This document shows positions 1 through 8,491 of a stretch of 47,546 bases of DNA, one piece after another. The DNA lies in the NCBI GenBank assembly GCA_009787345.1, contig WRGF01000215.1:1-47546 (forward strand), given 5' to 3'. The translations under genes and the position numbers were made by a program. The DNA is from Turicibacter sp. (GTDB lineage: Bacteria; Bacillota_I; Bacilli_A; MOL361; Turicibacteraceae). The first letter of the stretch is position 1, and each line of letters opens with the position of its first letter. The notes under the pieces are model-generated. The model worked only from the letters and a program-made list of their open reading frames with translations, made no database searches and was not told where the DNA came from.

Positions 1-293
1 TTTTTCGAAAATTCCATTAATTTTAATAGGGACAGGGACATCTTCCTCAACACATTCAGGTTTTCAGCCAGGTTCTTGTTTATGACTTTCGAAGCATATT
101 CGCGGAAGGTGACATCTAAATGCCAATGCATGCTTTCGATTTTCCAGTGATGCCGGATCACTCTGCTGAACAGTTCAATATCCCTTGACAAAGTAGTCAT
201 GCAGTACCAGTAGCTTACTGTCTTTTTGTCTTTGGTGATGACCGTACTTTTGACCATGCCGACCACTGGGATTCCCTCCCAGAAATCCTCCAT
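1..293 (-). pseudogene. ISAs1-family transposase, C-terminal fragment (runs off the window)
   Basis: Reading the minus strand from 293 to the window edge gives about 97 codons that match the C-terminal part of ISAs1-type (DDE) transposases. The stretch around IRHHWKIES-MHWHLDVTF, followed by ENLNVLRK, is the family's hallmark near its catalytic glutamate. A stop lies three codons upstream of the first Met (around 302), so the N-terminal part is missing or in another frame. The gene is therefore a truncated remnant, although its 3' end lies outside the window. It sits next to an IS66-type remnant, which marks this edge as an insertion hot spot. Family assignment is from motif recognition, not a search. 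Confidence 0.75.
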
Positions 294-300
294 GCTTAGT

Positions 301-494
301 TAGGGGAATTAAATCGGCGGGAATTTCCCCTAAAAGTGGAAGTTTACTCCTAAGAGCTGGGATTATTGCTTAACAGCTACCATTATTTTTACGTATTGAA
401 GTATGACTTTTAGTATAAGAGGGCATTATAAAAGTATTGTAACTGCTCAGCAATAATTTAGACAAGCTGAAAAAGACATATTTCAATGCCCGTC
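301..494. other. Intergenic stretch between two transposase remnants
   Basis: No coding frame is credible here. An imperfect hairpin (TAGGGGAA at 301-308 pairing with TTCCCCTA at 325-332, 16-base loop) lies directly upstream of the ISAs1 fragment and may be part of an insertion-sequence end. The rest is AT-rich and featureless to me. Confidence 0.3.
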
Positions 495-1790
495 TTCTAT
501 AGACGTGTCTTTTAGCAATTCTTCCGACTTCCTGCCTTTTGAAACAGCTTCAATTCCCAATGAGTTTGTGGGCGGTCTGCTTTTTGAGGACAGATATGAT
601 GCCCCTGATTCTGGCAAAGTGCCCAGCGCCTGAAGGGAACAGAATGTGCCGGAGATTTTCTATTTGACCTTCGTCAACCGGCCGTCCCTTTTCGCCTGAT
701 TGTTCACGAAGGGGATCGAGGGGGTGTACATAAAGGCCAACACCTCGGTTTTAGTTTGGCAATCCTATTGAGCAACCTCTGCGGCGGAGTGTTTCCAGGT
801 TTATTCTTGTCCTCGGAGGATTCTCCAACCACCCTTCCGCCAGGATATCATCACACCCTCTTTCGAAGCGGCCATAGCCGTCTTTTTTTTGAAAGACTCG
901 GGTCATCTTGTCCACCAGATCCTTGGCTTCTGTTAGTAGACCGTCTTCTTCTTGCCTCATTCCTGCTTATGGAAATCAACCACGGCCTTGAATTCCCACA
1001 GGCGGTGCACGTTGCACAGGGCATGGTCACAGTTTTCAAAGCTGAAATAGGAAGACCGAGCAGCCACGGATGGCGAATCCGTTGAATTTGGTCAGAATGC
1101 CATGTCCTTGACGGCTTCCGTCCCCCCGCTTCGGATGGGATTTGGTATCGGATGTATAAAAATGCCGAGGCGGCGTTACCCTGCCCACAAAGCACCTGTT
1201 CTCGTTGAAGTTCAACATGTCTGGCTCGACCAGCGGGTTCATGATGTAAGTCTCCATCCTAACAAGAGTTTGGAAATCCGCTTTAGCGTGTTGGCCAAGG
1301 TGCCTGCATTGATTTTATGGCCGAAAAATATCCCGGAAGAATTCCTGCGCCTTTTCAAATGGGCCCAGCTGATCATGAATCATATAAGTACTAAGGACGT
1401 TCCTGTTCCCGTACTGCGGGCAAACGATGGCACGGCTCTTAAATTGGATCACGGAGGTTTTGGCTCGGGAATGTCCGTGATCTGTCGGCGGATAGCAACC
1501 CTTTCAAACTTGGCTCCAACCAGAATTTACCCGTTTGCCGAGCATTCGGCGGCACATGACACCCCCACCCTGCTGGCCGGATGTTTGACGGCTGCGAGCG
1601 TACTTCCGTCGTTTTCGACTTGACCGCCTCACTTTTCCCAATTTTTCCCGGATGGATTTCGTTTGACCTCTCTTTCCCCCGGCTGACGAGCCGTATGCGC
1701 AGAGGACAGGAATCTACTGTTGGTACTGTCTGGATTGACCTGCTTTCTTAGCCCGGGCATCTCGAATTTCAGCAATTCTATGGCCAAAGG
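495..1790 (-). pseudogene. IS66-family transposase (TnpC-like), frameshifted remnant
   Basis: Minus-strand translation, with several frame changes, follows an IS66 transposase end to end. At about 1690-1590 there is a basic, Ser-rich segment and a GGQ-V-NDGSTL stretch resembling the family's GGQPGHxGSTL. At about 1590-1440 comes the Cys-containing region ending in DIPEPKP. HPKRG lies near 1140, followed by the GILTKFNGFAIR segment. The LCNVH-LWE histidine motif is near 1000, and ERGCDDILAEGWLENPP at 870-810. A C-terminal NNQAERD-like and VKQKISG-like part lies near 700-620. Stops and frameshifts separate these blocks, so no full protein can be made. Open frames on the plus strand across this region are shadows. 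Exact ends are uncertain and terminal repeats were not found. Confidence 0.75.
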
Positions 1791-2014
1791 GGCATGACAA
1801 ATGACGCCAACTGTGAAAGCTGGGCTGCAAAGTGGGTGAATCGATAGTCCCTGTGGCCACTTTTCAATTTAAATTTCATGGATACACGTCCCTGTAGAAC
1901 CTGTGGGATTAGTTTCCGTGTATGAATCATAGAAAAACAAGATAAGTTCGTAATAATTCATATATATTATTGCTGAATAGTTACAAAGTATTAAACTAAG
2001 AGGACGTGAACTGA

Positions 2015-3565
2015 ATGGATACAAGGAAAAAAAAGTTGTTGACCGTTTGCTTATTGACCTGGTCGATGGTAGCGGCCTGTTCAAACGGAGATAGAGAGAT
2101 AAAACTACGATTAGAGTCCGGGGATGCTACTTTCCATTCTACCAATTTGGAAAAGTTCACTTCACAAGCAGTTTTTGACAAAATGGTGTCCCATGAAGGG
2201 GTTTTTGTGTTGATGGAGTGGATGGACAGCCAGATTTTGAAAGATTTGTTCCCGGTCGACTCCGCAGAAATTACGGAACGAATAGACTCTATCCGTTCCA
2301 TGCTCCCAGAAGGAGAGGAATGGGAGGCGTTTATCCGTCGGAATGGTTTCGATAGCGAAAAGCAATTAATTGAGTTTCTTGAATTAGAACAATTACGCCT
2401 GACAGCCGCCACGGAACAAATTTCGATTACCGAGGATCAAATAAGGGAGGAATACAATCTTTGGTTTCCAGCGCCCGCCCCTACGGTAGACGTGCCGGAG
2501 AACGAGTTGGAGGTGCAACAAGATATTCGCCCCGATTTTGAGGAAGTTCGAGACGAGTTGGAACAACAGCTTTTAGGCGCTGCTTTAACTGAAACATTAA
2601 TTCACTCTACCTTGCATAGATTACGAACGGAAGCAAAGATGCGAATTTACACTCCCTTTTTAAACTCCCGTTATGTAGAGTTGATGTCGGGATATGGAGT
2701 AGAATTGGATGAATTTGAACATGTTCCAGAAACTGACGATACAATTGTCGCACAGATTAATGGCACTGATATTAATACCGCGGAATTTTTTCACATCATG
2801 CTCCAGATTTCTGGTCTGCCAACGGCGTTAGATATGGCTGATTTAAACATACTGCGTAACCATTTTACCTTATCCCGCAACGCTGTGGAAAATTTGGTCA
2901 ACCAACAAAAAATTAACCTTGGCGCCAATTTTCATTCGACTATGGAGCAACAAGGCCTTAAGAGTGACCAAGAAATTTTTGATTTTTTTGAACTTCAGCT
3001 TTTAAAAGATGCGGCGTTTGATAGCCACTACCTTCCTACCGATGAGCGGGTTACACAATTGTATGATGAATTCCTCGCCCATAGGAAAAGCTTGATTAGC
3101 GTGCGACATATATTGGTAGAAGACGAGGAGCTAGCCAAGAAGCTGATTGTGCAACTGTTAGAAGCCCCAGATGCGGAGAGTCAGTTTAAGGAATTGGCTC
3201 AAAATTACAGCATCGACAGTTCTTCCGTTAACGGGGGGAGGCTTGAGCCTTTTTCCCTTGGGGAAACAGTCACCTCTTTTGAAGAAGCTGCTTTAGAATT
3301 AGACGTACATGAGTTTACAAAACAGCCGGTTCAATCAGAGTTCGGTTTCCATATTATCTACCGCGATGAGTTGGAAATACCCACATTTGAAGACATGGCG
3401 GGGCAATTGCGCCAAGAAGAAAGGAGCTTATTGAATACGCCCGAACGTATGGAATCGATTTTAATCCCCCTCCGCGAGAAGCATCAATTGCAATTTTTTT
3501 ATTCGTTTATGCAAGAGCGCTATGACGCTATAGTCTCCCATATCCGCAAACAGTTCGCTGACTGA
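2015..3565 (+). CDS. Parvulin-type peptidyl-prolyl isomerase lipoprotein (PrsA/SurA-like)
   Basis: Predicted extracellular foldase, 516 residues, anchored by a lipid. A short basic N-terminus and hydrophobic stretch end in the lipobox VAAC with Cys22. Residues about 360-450 form a PpiC/rotamase domain, opening with SVRHILV and containing NGGRLEPFS and FGFHIIYRDE, the family's conserved positions. The protein is longer than usual PrsA (about 280-300). It appears to carry two SurA-N-like helical chaperone modules (about 30-150 and 240-350), the first followed by a helical stretch where an isomerase domain would be expected but none is recognisable. The start is set by AAGAGG upstream of ATG 2015. 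It stands alone, downstream of insertion-sequence debris. The isomerase assignment is firm; client proteins are unknown. Confidence 0.85.
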   Translation: MDTRKKKLLTVCLLTWSMVAACSNGDREIKLRLESGDATFHSTNLEKFTSQAVFDKMVSHEGVFVLMEWMDSQILKDLFPVDSAEITERIDSIRSMLPEGEEWEAFIRRNGFDSEKQLIEFLELEQLRLTAATEQISITEDQIREEYNLWFPAPAPTVDVPENELEVQQDIRPDFEEVRDELEQQLLGAALTETLIHSTLHRLRTEAKMRIYTPFLNSRYVELMSGYGVELDEFEHVPETDDTIVAQINGTDINTAEFFHIMLQISGLPTALDMADLNILRNHFTLSRNAVENLVNQQKINLGANFHSTMEQQGLKSDQEIFDFFELQLLKDAAFDSHYLPTDERVTQLYDEFLAHRKSLISVRHILVEDEELAKKLIVQLLEAPDAESQFKELAQNYSIDSSSVNGGRLEPFSLGETVTSFEEAALELDVHEFTKQPVQSEFGFHIIYRDELEIPTFEDMAGQLRQEERSLLNTPERMESILIPLREKHQLQFFYSFMQERYDAIVSHIRKQFAD

Positions 3566-3776
3566 AGCCAAGAGGCTCCAGTTTTACTCCTCAGAACTGA
3601 ACATCATACAGCACCTAGTGCAATACCTCCCCGAAATGACCCGTACAGAAAAATCCAAGCCTGCCGCCCCACTAGGAGAATACGCTAAATACCAAAACAA
3701 CTTCACCCGTATCCCTGCGCTTTTCAACAAAACCTCAGGGCTCAAGACCCTGATTAAATCCATGACTTTTTAAGCC
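3566..3776 (+). pseudogene. Orphan coding-like remnant (about 70 codons), unrecognised
   Basis: Immediately after the foldase gene a plus-strand frame (+1 relative to it) stays open for about 70 codons up to a TAA at 3773. It reads like protein sequence: SSELNIIQHLVQYLPEM, then LGEYAKYQNNFTRIPALF. It has no start codon with a ribosome site and its N-terminal part would lie inside the preceding gene. It may be the 3' end of a gene lost by rearrangement. I do not recognise the family. It is followed by a clear hairpin terminator at 3836-3870. Confidence 0.3.
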
Positions 3777-3835
3777 CACCGCTCTTCACAGACAGCATAC
3801 AGTACATGCACCCAGTCATGTTTTAAATTCCATCA

Positions 3836-3870
3836 AAAAATAGTAGCGTTATATAAACGCTACTATTTTT
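3836..3870. terminator. Bidirectional rho-independent terminator
   Basis: A perfect 13-bp stem (AAAAATAGTAGCG at 3836-3848 pairing with CGCTACTATTTTT at 3858-3870) with a 9-base loop and A/T runs on both sides. It can end transcription from the plus-strand foldase region and from the minus-strand helicase operon. Confidence 0.85.
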
Positions 3871-3920
3871 GAATCTCCTTAAAAACTTGACACTAACACT
3901 ACTATTTGTATTGAACGCTA

Positions 3921-6749
3921 TTAATCGAGGCTCTCCAACAACTCCAGAGCAATTTCCCGATTGGCGAAGCGCATCATGGTTTCCTCTGCATCCCTTCCAT
4001 AGCTTAACAGGTTTAGGCTCCCATACCAGACGGTTTCCCGGTCGATGACGATTATTTTTTGATGGATGGCTGATTTTTGGATGACCTGGATTCCTGTATT
4101 TTGCAAATTATCCAACAAGCCAATAATAACTTCTTGCTTCTTATGATAATCGGTTGCGGGCCGGGTGATCAGTTTTACTTTCACTTGCCTTTCAATTAGA
4201 GGGGCCATCATGGCGATAACTGATTTCACCCTTCCTGTCAGCAGGAAAGGGCTGACAATCACGATTTCCCTCAAACTTCCGGAAAAGTCAGCTTTCAATG
4301 GCATCAAAAAGGTCTTATGGTCGAATAACATCCCTGCTTTTTCTTCGGCCTGGCCATCATTTTGAACGATGTAGCCCAGTTCCAAATAGGCTTTCGCCCG
4401 CTTGCGGTACATTTTATCAAGCATGGCGACATTCACATCCACGTAATCAAATACCTGGACGAATTCCTTTCCCTGGTATTCCCGGTGAAGGCGGCCGGTA
4501 TATTGGGAAAGGGTGCCTTCCCAGCTAAATGGCATGGCCAAAAACATCGTGTCCAAACGGGGATAGTCAAACCCCTCGCCAATATACTGCCCGGTTGCCA
4601 CAACTACAAGGGACTCTTTTTCTCCAATCCCATACAACCGGTCCATTTGCCCCTGTTTTTGCTTCGGGGTTTTGTCGCCTGTCAGCTCGATGACCACATC
4701 GGCCAGTTTCCCCAAGGCTTCAGCCAAAATTTTGACATGTTCCTTGCGTTGGGTGAGGACGATGGGATTTCTCCCCTTTTCAATAGCCGCCTTGACATCT
4801 TCTACAATCCTGCGGTTCCTTGCTTCATTTTCCACCAATGCCCCATAGATATCCTGAATCCGAGGCTCTTCACCCTCTAAATAGGCGGGCATTTTAAAAG
4901 ACGTAAACTTGGGAATCATAAAATGCCCGAATCCCCGGGACATGAGGTGTTTTTTAGCATCGGTCTGATAACGAATAGGCCCAAGCTGCATGAAAATAAT
5001 GGGCGACATGCCGTCCTGCCTTTTCGGGGTGGCACTTAATCCATAAACGTATTTCGCCGTCGCTTCCCGGATAACCGCTTCAAAGGTACTTGCCGCCACA
5101 TGGTGGCATTCATCCACAATGACCATCCCATAGCCCCGCATCAAGGTTTTCAAATCTTCGGACTTCCCTACTGAGTTGAAGATGGCCACATCGATTTGAC
5201 CACTCAACGCTTTTTTCCCTGCCCCCAACTGCCCTAAAAATCCTTTTTCGGAACCATGCTGTGACACTAAAAATTTTGAAACGGCTGCCTGCCATTGACC
5301 CAATAATGCGGTGGTATGGACCAGGATCAGGGTATTCATTTGAATTTTCGAGATGAGATAAGTTGCCAATACCGTCTTCCCAAAACCGGTTGCTGCCGAT
5401 AAGACCCCGGTCGTATGCCTCAGCATTTCATTCGCTGCTTTTCGTTGCCCATCTTGTAAATGCCCGTTAAAAGCAACAGGGAGCGGTTTACCAGCATATG
5501 TTTTCTCCAAAAAAAGAAATTGGGCTTGGTGGGCTTCCAGTAACTTGACAAGCGTTTCACGGCATCCCCTGGGAATCGCCAGATAATCCTTAAAATCCTG
5601 GGAGCAATCCACCACCCGGGGGACGTTGAAGGTGGAAATCCGTGCCGCCTGCTTCTTATAAAATTCAGGATTGGCAAAGGCCGCTAAACGCTTGATCCGG
5701 TTGAGTGCCATGGCCGACATTCCTGCCTTTTCCACGTAGAGCATATTTGCCGAAACGATGCGGACTTTTTGCGGGAATGGAATGATTTCCTTTATTTTGG
5801 GAGGGATTTCCCATGGCGCCGCCTGCCCTGCCAACTCCCCAAGCTCATCATAGCTTAAACGGTCGGCAAATACCTGGACTTGATTAGCGGTCAGTTTTTG
5901 GATGCTTGCAAGCACCGCCCACTGGTCAGGGAAAGGATTGAAATCCTCATCGACAAAAACGCTGTTCCCTTCCCTCATGGCTGCCCCTTGAAGGGGAAGG
6001 GCAATCAAGTTCCCTTTACCGGCTTTAGGCATCAAGTCCTGATTGGGAAGGAGCCGGTCATAGGATTCCATTTTCAGCTGATAATGGCTGTTCATGGTTT
6101 TTGTCAAAAGGACATTGCCCAATTTTCTGGCTACCGCTGCTTTAATAGGCTCGCTGAAAAAAAACCAGGCATGGGCACCATTGCCTGAACGGGAACGTTC
6201 AATGTACACAGGCAGCCCAATGCTTTGGCAAGTTTTCCTGAATGCCTTCACATCCAGCAACCAGTTTTCTTTATCAAAATCTACCGCTAGGAAGCGGCAC
6301 TCATCCCCTTTTAACAGGGGGTAAATACCGATGACATCTTCCCCGAGTGGACTTTCCCCTAACAGATGTTTTTGAACCGCATCATAAGCCAAAGGCGCAT
6401 CGCTGCGATGAAGGCAACCCCGACACTTAAAATCGCAAAGGTTTTTATCCCCACGATTGCCACAAACCGGTGCATAACCCGCTTTTTGCTCTCTTTTGCT
6501 AAAATAACGCCTCGCATACACATCCCGTCGCCCATGAAAGACATCCATGAACAAATCCAGCTTCTCCTTTTGCACGCTATAATGGCTGACGGGTTTTAAA
6601 TCCGGTTTCGAACGATAAAGTGATTTGACTTCAACGTCCTGGATGTTGGCAGGAATCAATCCCACTAATTTCTGGGCAGATTGGAGTTCACGTTTCAAAT
6701 AATCGTGCTCCCTTAGCAAATCGTAGTAAAGCGCCTTGTAATCCTCCAT
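3921..6749 (-). CDS. TOTE-type protein: AEP primase domain, SF2 helicase and PLD-like nuclease
   Basis: A 942-residue multidomain protein, counted from ATG 6749. The N-terminus is a coiled-coil-like helix. A cysteine cluster (Cys96, 105, 109, 112) precedes an archaeo-eukaryotic primase-like domain with VDFDK (acidic residues 157 and 159) and SGNGAHAWFFF (His193). A superfamily 2 helicase follows: ATGFGKT at 453-459, DECHH at 546-550, SAT at 572-574 and a helicase C-terminal lobe with QYIGEGFDYPRLD and QYTGRLHRE. The C-terminus holds one phospholipase-D-type half-site, HQKIIVID (His896, Lys898) and GSLN (910-913). Databases place similar primase domains in predicted TOTE conflict systems; action on invader or damaged nucleic acid is inference. 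An upstream in-frame TTG at 6797 lacks a ribosome site, whereas ATG 6749 follows AGGGGG by nine bases. Confidence 0.88.
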   Translation of the reverse strand: MEDYKALYYDLLREHDYLKRELQSAQKLVGLIPANIQDVEVKSLYRSKPDLKPVSHYSVQKEKLDLFMDVFHGRRDVYARRYFSKREQKAGYAPVCGNRGDKNLCDFKCRGCLHRSDAPLAYDAVQKHLLGESPLGEDVIGIYPLLKGDECRFLAVDFDKENWLLDVKAFRKTCQSIGLPVYIERSRSGNGAHAWFFFSEPIKAAVARKLGNVLLTKTMNSHYQLKMESYDRLLPNQDLMPKAGKGNLIALPLQGAAMREGNSVFVDEDFNPFPDQWAVLASIQKLTANQVQVFADRLSYDELGELAGQAAPWEIPPKIKEIIPFPQKVRIVSANMLYVEKAGMSAMALNRIKRLAAFANPEFYKKQAARISTFNVPRVVDCSQDFKDYLAIPRGCRETLVKLLEAHQAQFLFLEKTYAGKPLPVAFNGHLQDGQRKAANEMLRHTTGVLSAATGFGKTVLATYLISKIQMNTLILVHTTALLGQWQAAVSKFLVSQHGSEKGFLGQLGAGKKALSGQIDVAIFNSVGKSEDLKTLMRGYGMVIVDECHHVAASTFEAVIREATAKYVYGLSATPKRQDGMSPIIFMQLGPIRYQTDAKKHLMSRGFGHFMIPKFTSFKMPAYLEGEEPRIQDIYGALVENEARNRRIVEDVKAAIEKGRNPIVLTQRKEHVKILAEALGKLADVVIELTGDKTPKQKQGQMDRLYGIGEKESLVVVATGQYIGEGFDYPRLDTMFLAMPFSWEGTLSQYTGRLHREYQGKEFVQVFDYVDVNVAMLDKMYRKRAKAYLELGYIVQNDGQAEEKAGMLFDHKTFLMPLKADFSGSLREIVIVSPFLLTGRVKSVIAMMAPLIERQVKVKLITRPATDYHKKQEVIIGLLDNLQNTGIQVIQKSAIHQKIIVIDRETVWYGSLNLLSYGRDAEETMMRFANREIALELLESLD

Positions 6750-6803
6750 CGCTTGCGGCCCCCTGTTTTCATAGTCCTTTATTATGGGAAATTTCAAACC
6801 AGG

Positions 6804-7682
6804 TTATTCCAAATGCTTCGTTTTCATGCCCTCGATCAGCAAATAAGCCACCACCGCCTGCCCGAAATCCTTGACGTTGAGCCCCGTTGCCGCAATGAAC
6901 TTGTCCAACTTATTCATAAAAGTGTTTCGGTGCATATGAAGCCCTTTCGCCGCCAGCGACAGATTGAAACCATTCTCAAAGTAAGCGGTAACTACTTTCA
7001 AAACATCCTGGGGCATTTCTTTTTGGATACATGCTTTAAACCCTTCATACCTCCGGTCATTGGATACGTCTTGGCAGAGTGACTCCAAAAGCAGATCCTG
7101 GCGTTTCATGACTAGGCGGCTTTTATTATGGTGGCTCTTGAACAATTCCAATTCTTCCTGGAATACCGTGCAAAGACCAGCACCAACATCATAAGATGCC
7201 GTTTCATAAAAGGTAAACCCATAATAAAAATCCTGGCGGGCGGCTTCCACGAAGGCTTCCAGCTCCCCATCTTCGGTAGATTCATTAAAATCCAGGATGA
7301 CCCCATAGTGGCGGTCCAAGTAAAGGGTGAGGCAATTCTCATTGAATTCTTTAATGAGATGCTCAAAATCAGCCTTCCCTTCGGCTTCAAATTGATGGTT
7401 GAAAAAAATGAACTTCAACCGTTTTTGGCTGATTTTTTCCAATATGGCATCGTTTCCATTTAGGAAATCCAGCCAGAGCAGGCGGGTCTGATGGTCAAAA
7501 TCCACGGCGACGATTTCATCCAGCATGACTGATAACAAGCGTTTTTCCGCCAAGCCCACCGTTTTGGATATCCCGATTAAATGTCGGTCCTCCGTTTGAA
7601 ACCAATAGTAATCATTGGGGTATTTGGGCATTTCATCAATAACGCATTTATCTTTGTACAATTCTTTGAGTTTTCCAATCAT
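6804..7682 (-). CDS. PucR/CdaR-type helix-turn-helix regulator
   Basis: A 292-residue protein whose last 60 or so residues match the PucR-type C-terminal helix-turn-helix: FENGFNLSLAAKGLHMHRNTFMNKL is the classic pattern, split here for reading around LSLAAKGL and HRNTF. The N-terminal 200 residues carry no sensor domain I recognise. ATG 7682 is chosen because GGAGGGG lies seven bases upstream and the longer frame would begin inside the -35 box of the promoter at 7708-7736. The gene is 54 bp upstream of the primase-helicase gene on the same strand, so the two are very likely co-transcribed and this protein may control that operon. Ligand unknown. Confidence 0.8.
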   Translation of the reverse strand: MIGKLKELYKDKCVIDEMPKYPNDYYWFQTEDRHLIGISKTVGLAEKRLLSVMLDEIVAVDFDHQTRLLWLDFLNGNDAILEKISQKRLKFIFFNHQFEAEGKADFEHLIKEFNENCLTLYLDRHYGVILDFNESTEDGELEAFVEAARQDFYYGFTFYETASYDVGAGLCTVFQEELELFKSHHNKSRLVMKRQDLLLESLCQDVSNDRRYEGFKACIQKEMPQDVLKVVTAYFENGFNLSLAAKGLHMHRNTFMNKLDKFIAATGLNVKDFGQAVVAYLLIEGMKTKHLE

Positions 7683-7707
7683 CCAACTGCCCCTCCTTCT
7701 TTCCTTA

Positions 7708-7736
7708 ATCATATCGGAAAACCAGGGGAAGTTCAA
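7708..7736 (-). promoter_or_regulatory. Sigma-A-type promoter of the regulator/primase-helicase operon
   Basis: On the minus strand TTGAAC (7731-7736), a 17-bp spacer and TATGAT (7708-7713). It lies about 20 bp upstream of the ribosome site for ATG 7682 and rules out the longer start at 7736. Confidence 0.75.
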
Positions 7737-7875
7737 CCATTATCACATATTTCCTGTCATCATTCCCTCCCCGCCGCATATAATATAGTAAGCAGAATAC
7801 CATTTTTTATCCTGCCTTTCAAAAGGCAACCGGGTGGCTTGGCCAACTTCCCGGTATTTTGGACGACACCAGGAT

Positions 7876-7903
7876 TTGAGAAAAAGACAGATGCTAATAC
7901 TAT
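7876..7903 (+). promoter_or_regulatory. Probable promoter of the rhodanese gene
   Basis: TTGAGA (7876-7881), 16-bp spacer, TACTAT (7898-7903), about 13 bp before the AGGGGG ribosome site of the following gene. The roughly 190-bp divergent region 7737-7931 holds this and the minus-strand promoter, and nothing else that I can see. Confidence 0.5.
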
Positions 7904-7931
7904 ACGAAGGGATTACAGGGGGAATCAGACA

Positions 7932-8234
7932 ATGCCTAAAAGCATTACACTTCATCAACTAGCCCAATTGATGCCATCCAACCCAACTATTATTGACGTG
8001 AGGGAGCCATATATGTTCGCCAGATACCATTTGCCAACGGCGAAAAATGTGCCTTACCACAGCTTGACAATGTATCCGGAGCGGTTCATGAACATGCAAG
8101 AAACCTACTATTTGATTTGCGACCATGGCAGTGTCAGTTACCGGGCAGCAAATATCCTTGCAGCCTATGGTTATAAGACCGTCACTATTTCAGGCGGCTA
8201 TGACTCAAGAAAATATCAGCCCAAAGGACTATAG
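7932..8234 (+). CDS. Rhodanese-domain protein (small sulfurtransferase-like)
   Basis: A 100-residue single-domain rhodanese. IDVREPYMFARYHLPTAKNVP at residues 21-41 is the first conserved block (split as IDVREP and H-LPTAKNVP), and LICDHGSVS carries the predicted persulfide-forming Cys63 in a six-residue loop, followed by YRAANIL and ISGGYDSRK. ATG 7932 follows AGGGGG at 7917-7922; the longer open frame starting further upstream reads through non-coding promoter sequence. Single rhodanese domains transfer sulfane sulfur in the cytoplasm, but the acceptor cannot be told from context. It is followed directly by a terminator, so it is a one-gene unit. Confidence 0.85.
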   Translation: MPKSITLHQLAQLMPSNPTIIDVREPYMFARYHLPTAKNVPYHSLTMYPERFMNMQETYYLICDHGSVSYRAANILAAYGYKTVTISGGYDSRKYQPKGL

Positions 8235-8261
8235 CCCAGCTGGTTAAGGGTACCTCTATTA

Positions 8262-8293
8262 ACTCGCTTTGTCCATATTTGCGAGTATTTTTT
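8262..8293 (+). terminator. Terminator after the rhodanese gene
   Basis: ACTCGC (8262-8267) pairs with GCGAGT (8281-8286) across a 13-base loop and is followed by a run of T. A short stem, but in the right place, 28 bp after the stop codon. Confidence 0.65.
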
Positions 8294-8457
8294 CGTAAGT
8301 CCGAGGAAGTGAACATGTGGTGAAGTGGAACTTCATGGCATGTTTGCTGACGACGGAATGGCGGAAAAAGACCGCAATGATGGATGAATTGGGGTTATTA
8401 GAGGTGCCCATAATTAAAAATTCCAACAATCATAAAAAGTTGATGGTGTTGGTCACG

Positions 8458-8483
8458 AAAAAAAGAGCCCCCAGGCTCTTTTT
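8458..8483. terminator. Hairpin terminator downstream of the DUF2500 gene
   Basis: AAAAGAGCC and GGCTCTTTT flank a short loop, with A/T runs on both sides. It terminates the minus-strand DUF2500 gene whose stop is at 8492, and could also stop plus-strand transcripts. The region 8294-8457 before it holds no convincing gene. Confidence 0.75.
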
Positions 8484-8491
8484 AATTTACT

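Noticed and set aside
1102-1623. 173-codon plus-strand frame in the first 2 kb
   Set aside because: The opposite strand reads as a decayed IS66 transposase; the plus frame has no family motif and no ribosome site.
7581-7931. N-terminal extension of the rhodanese frame
   Set aside because: It would overlap the divergent regulator gene and both promoters; ATG 7932 has the ribosome site and matches the domain start.
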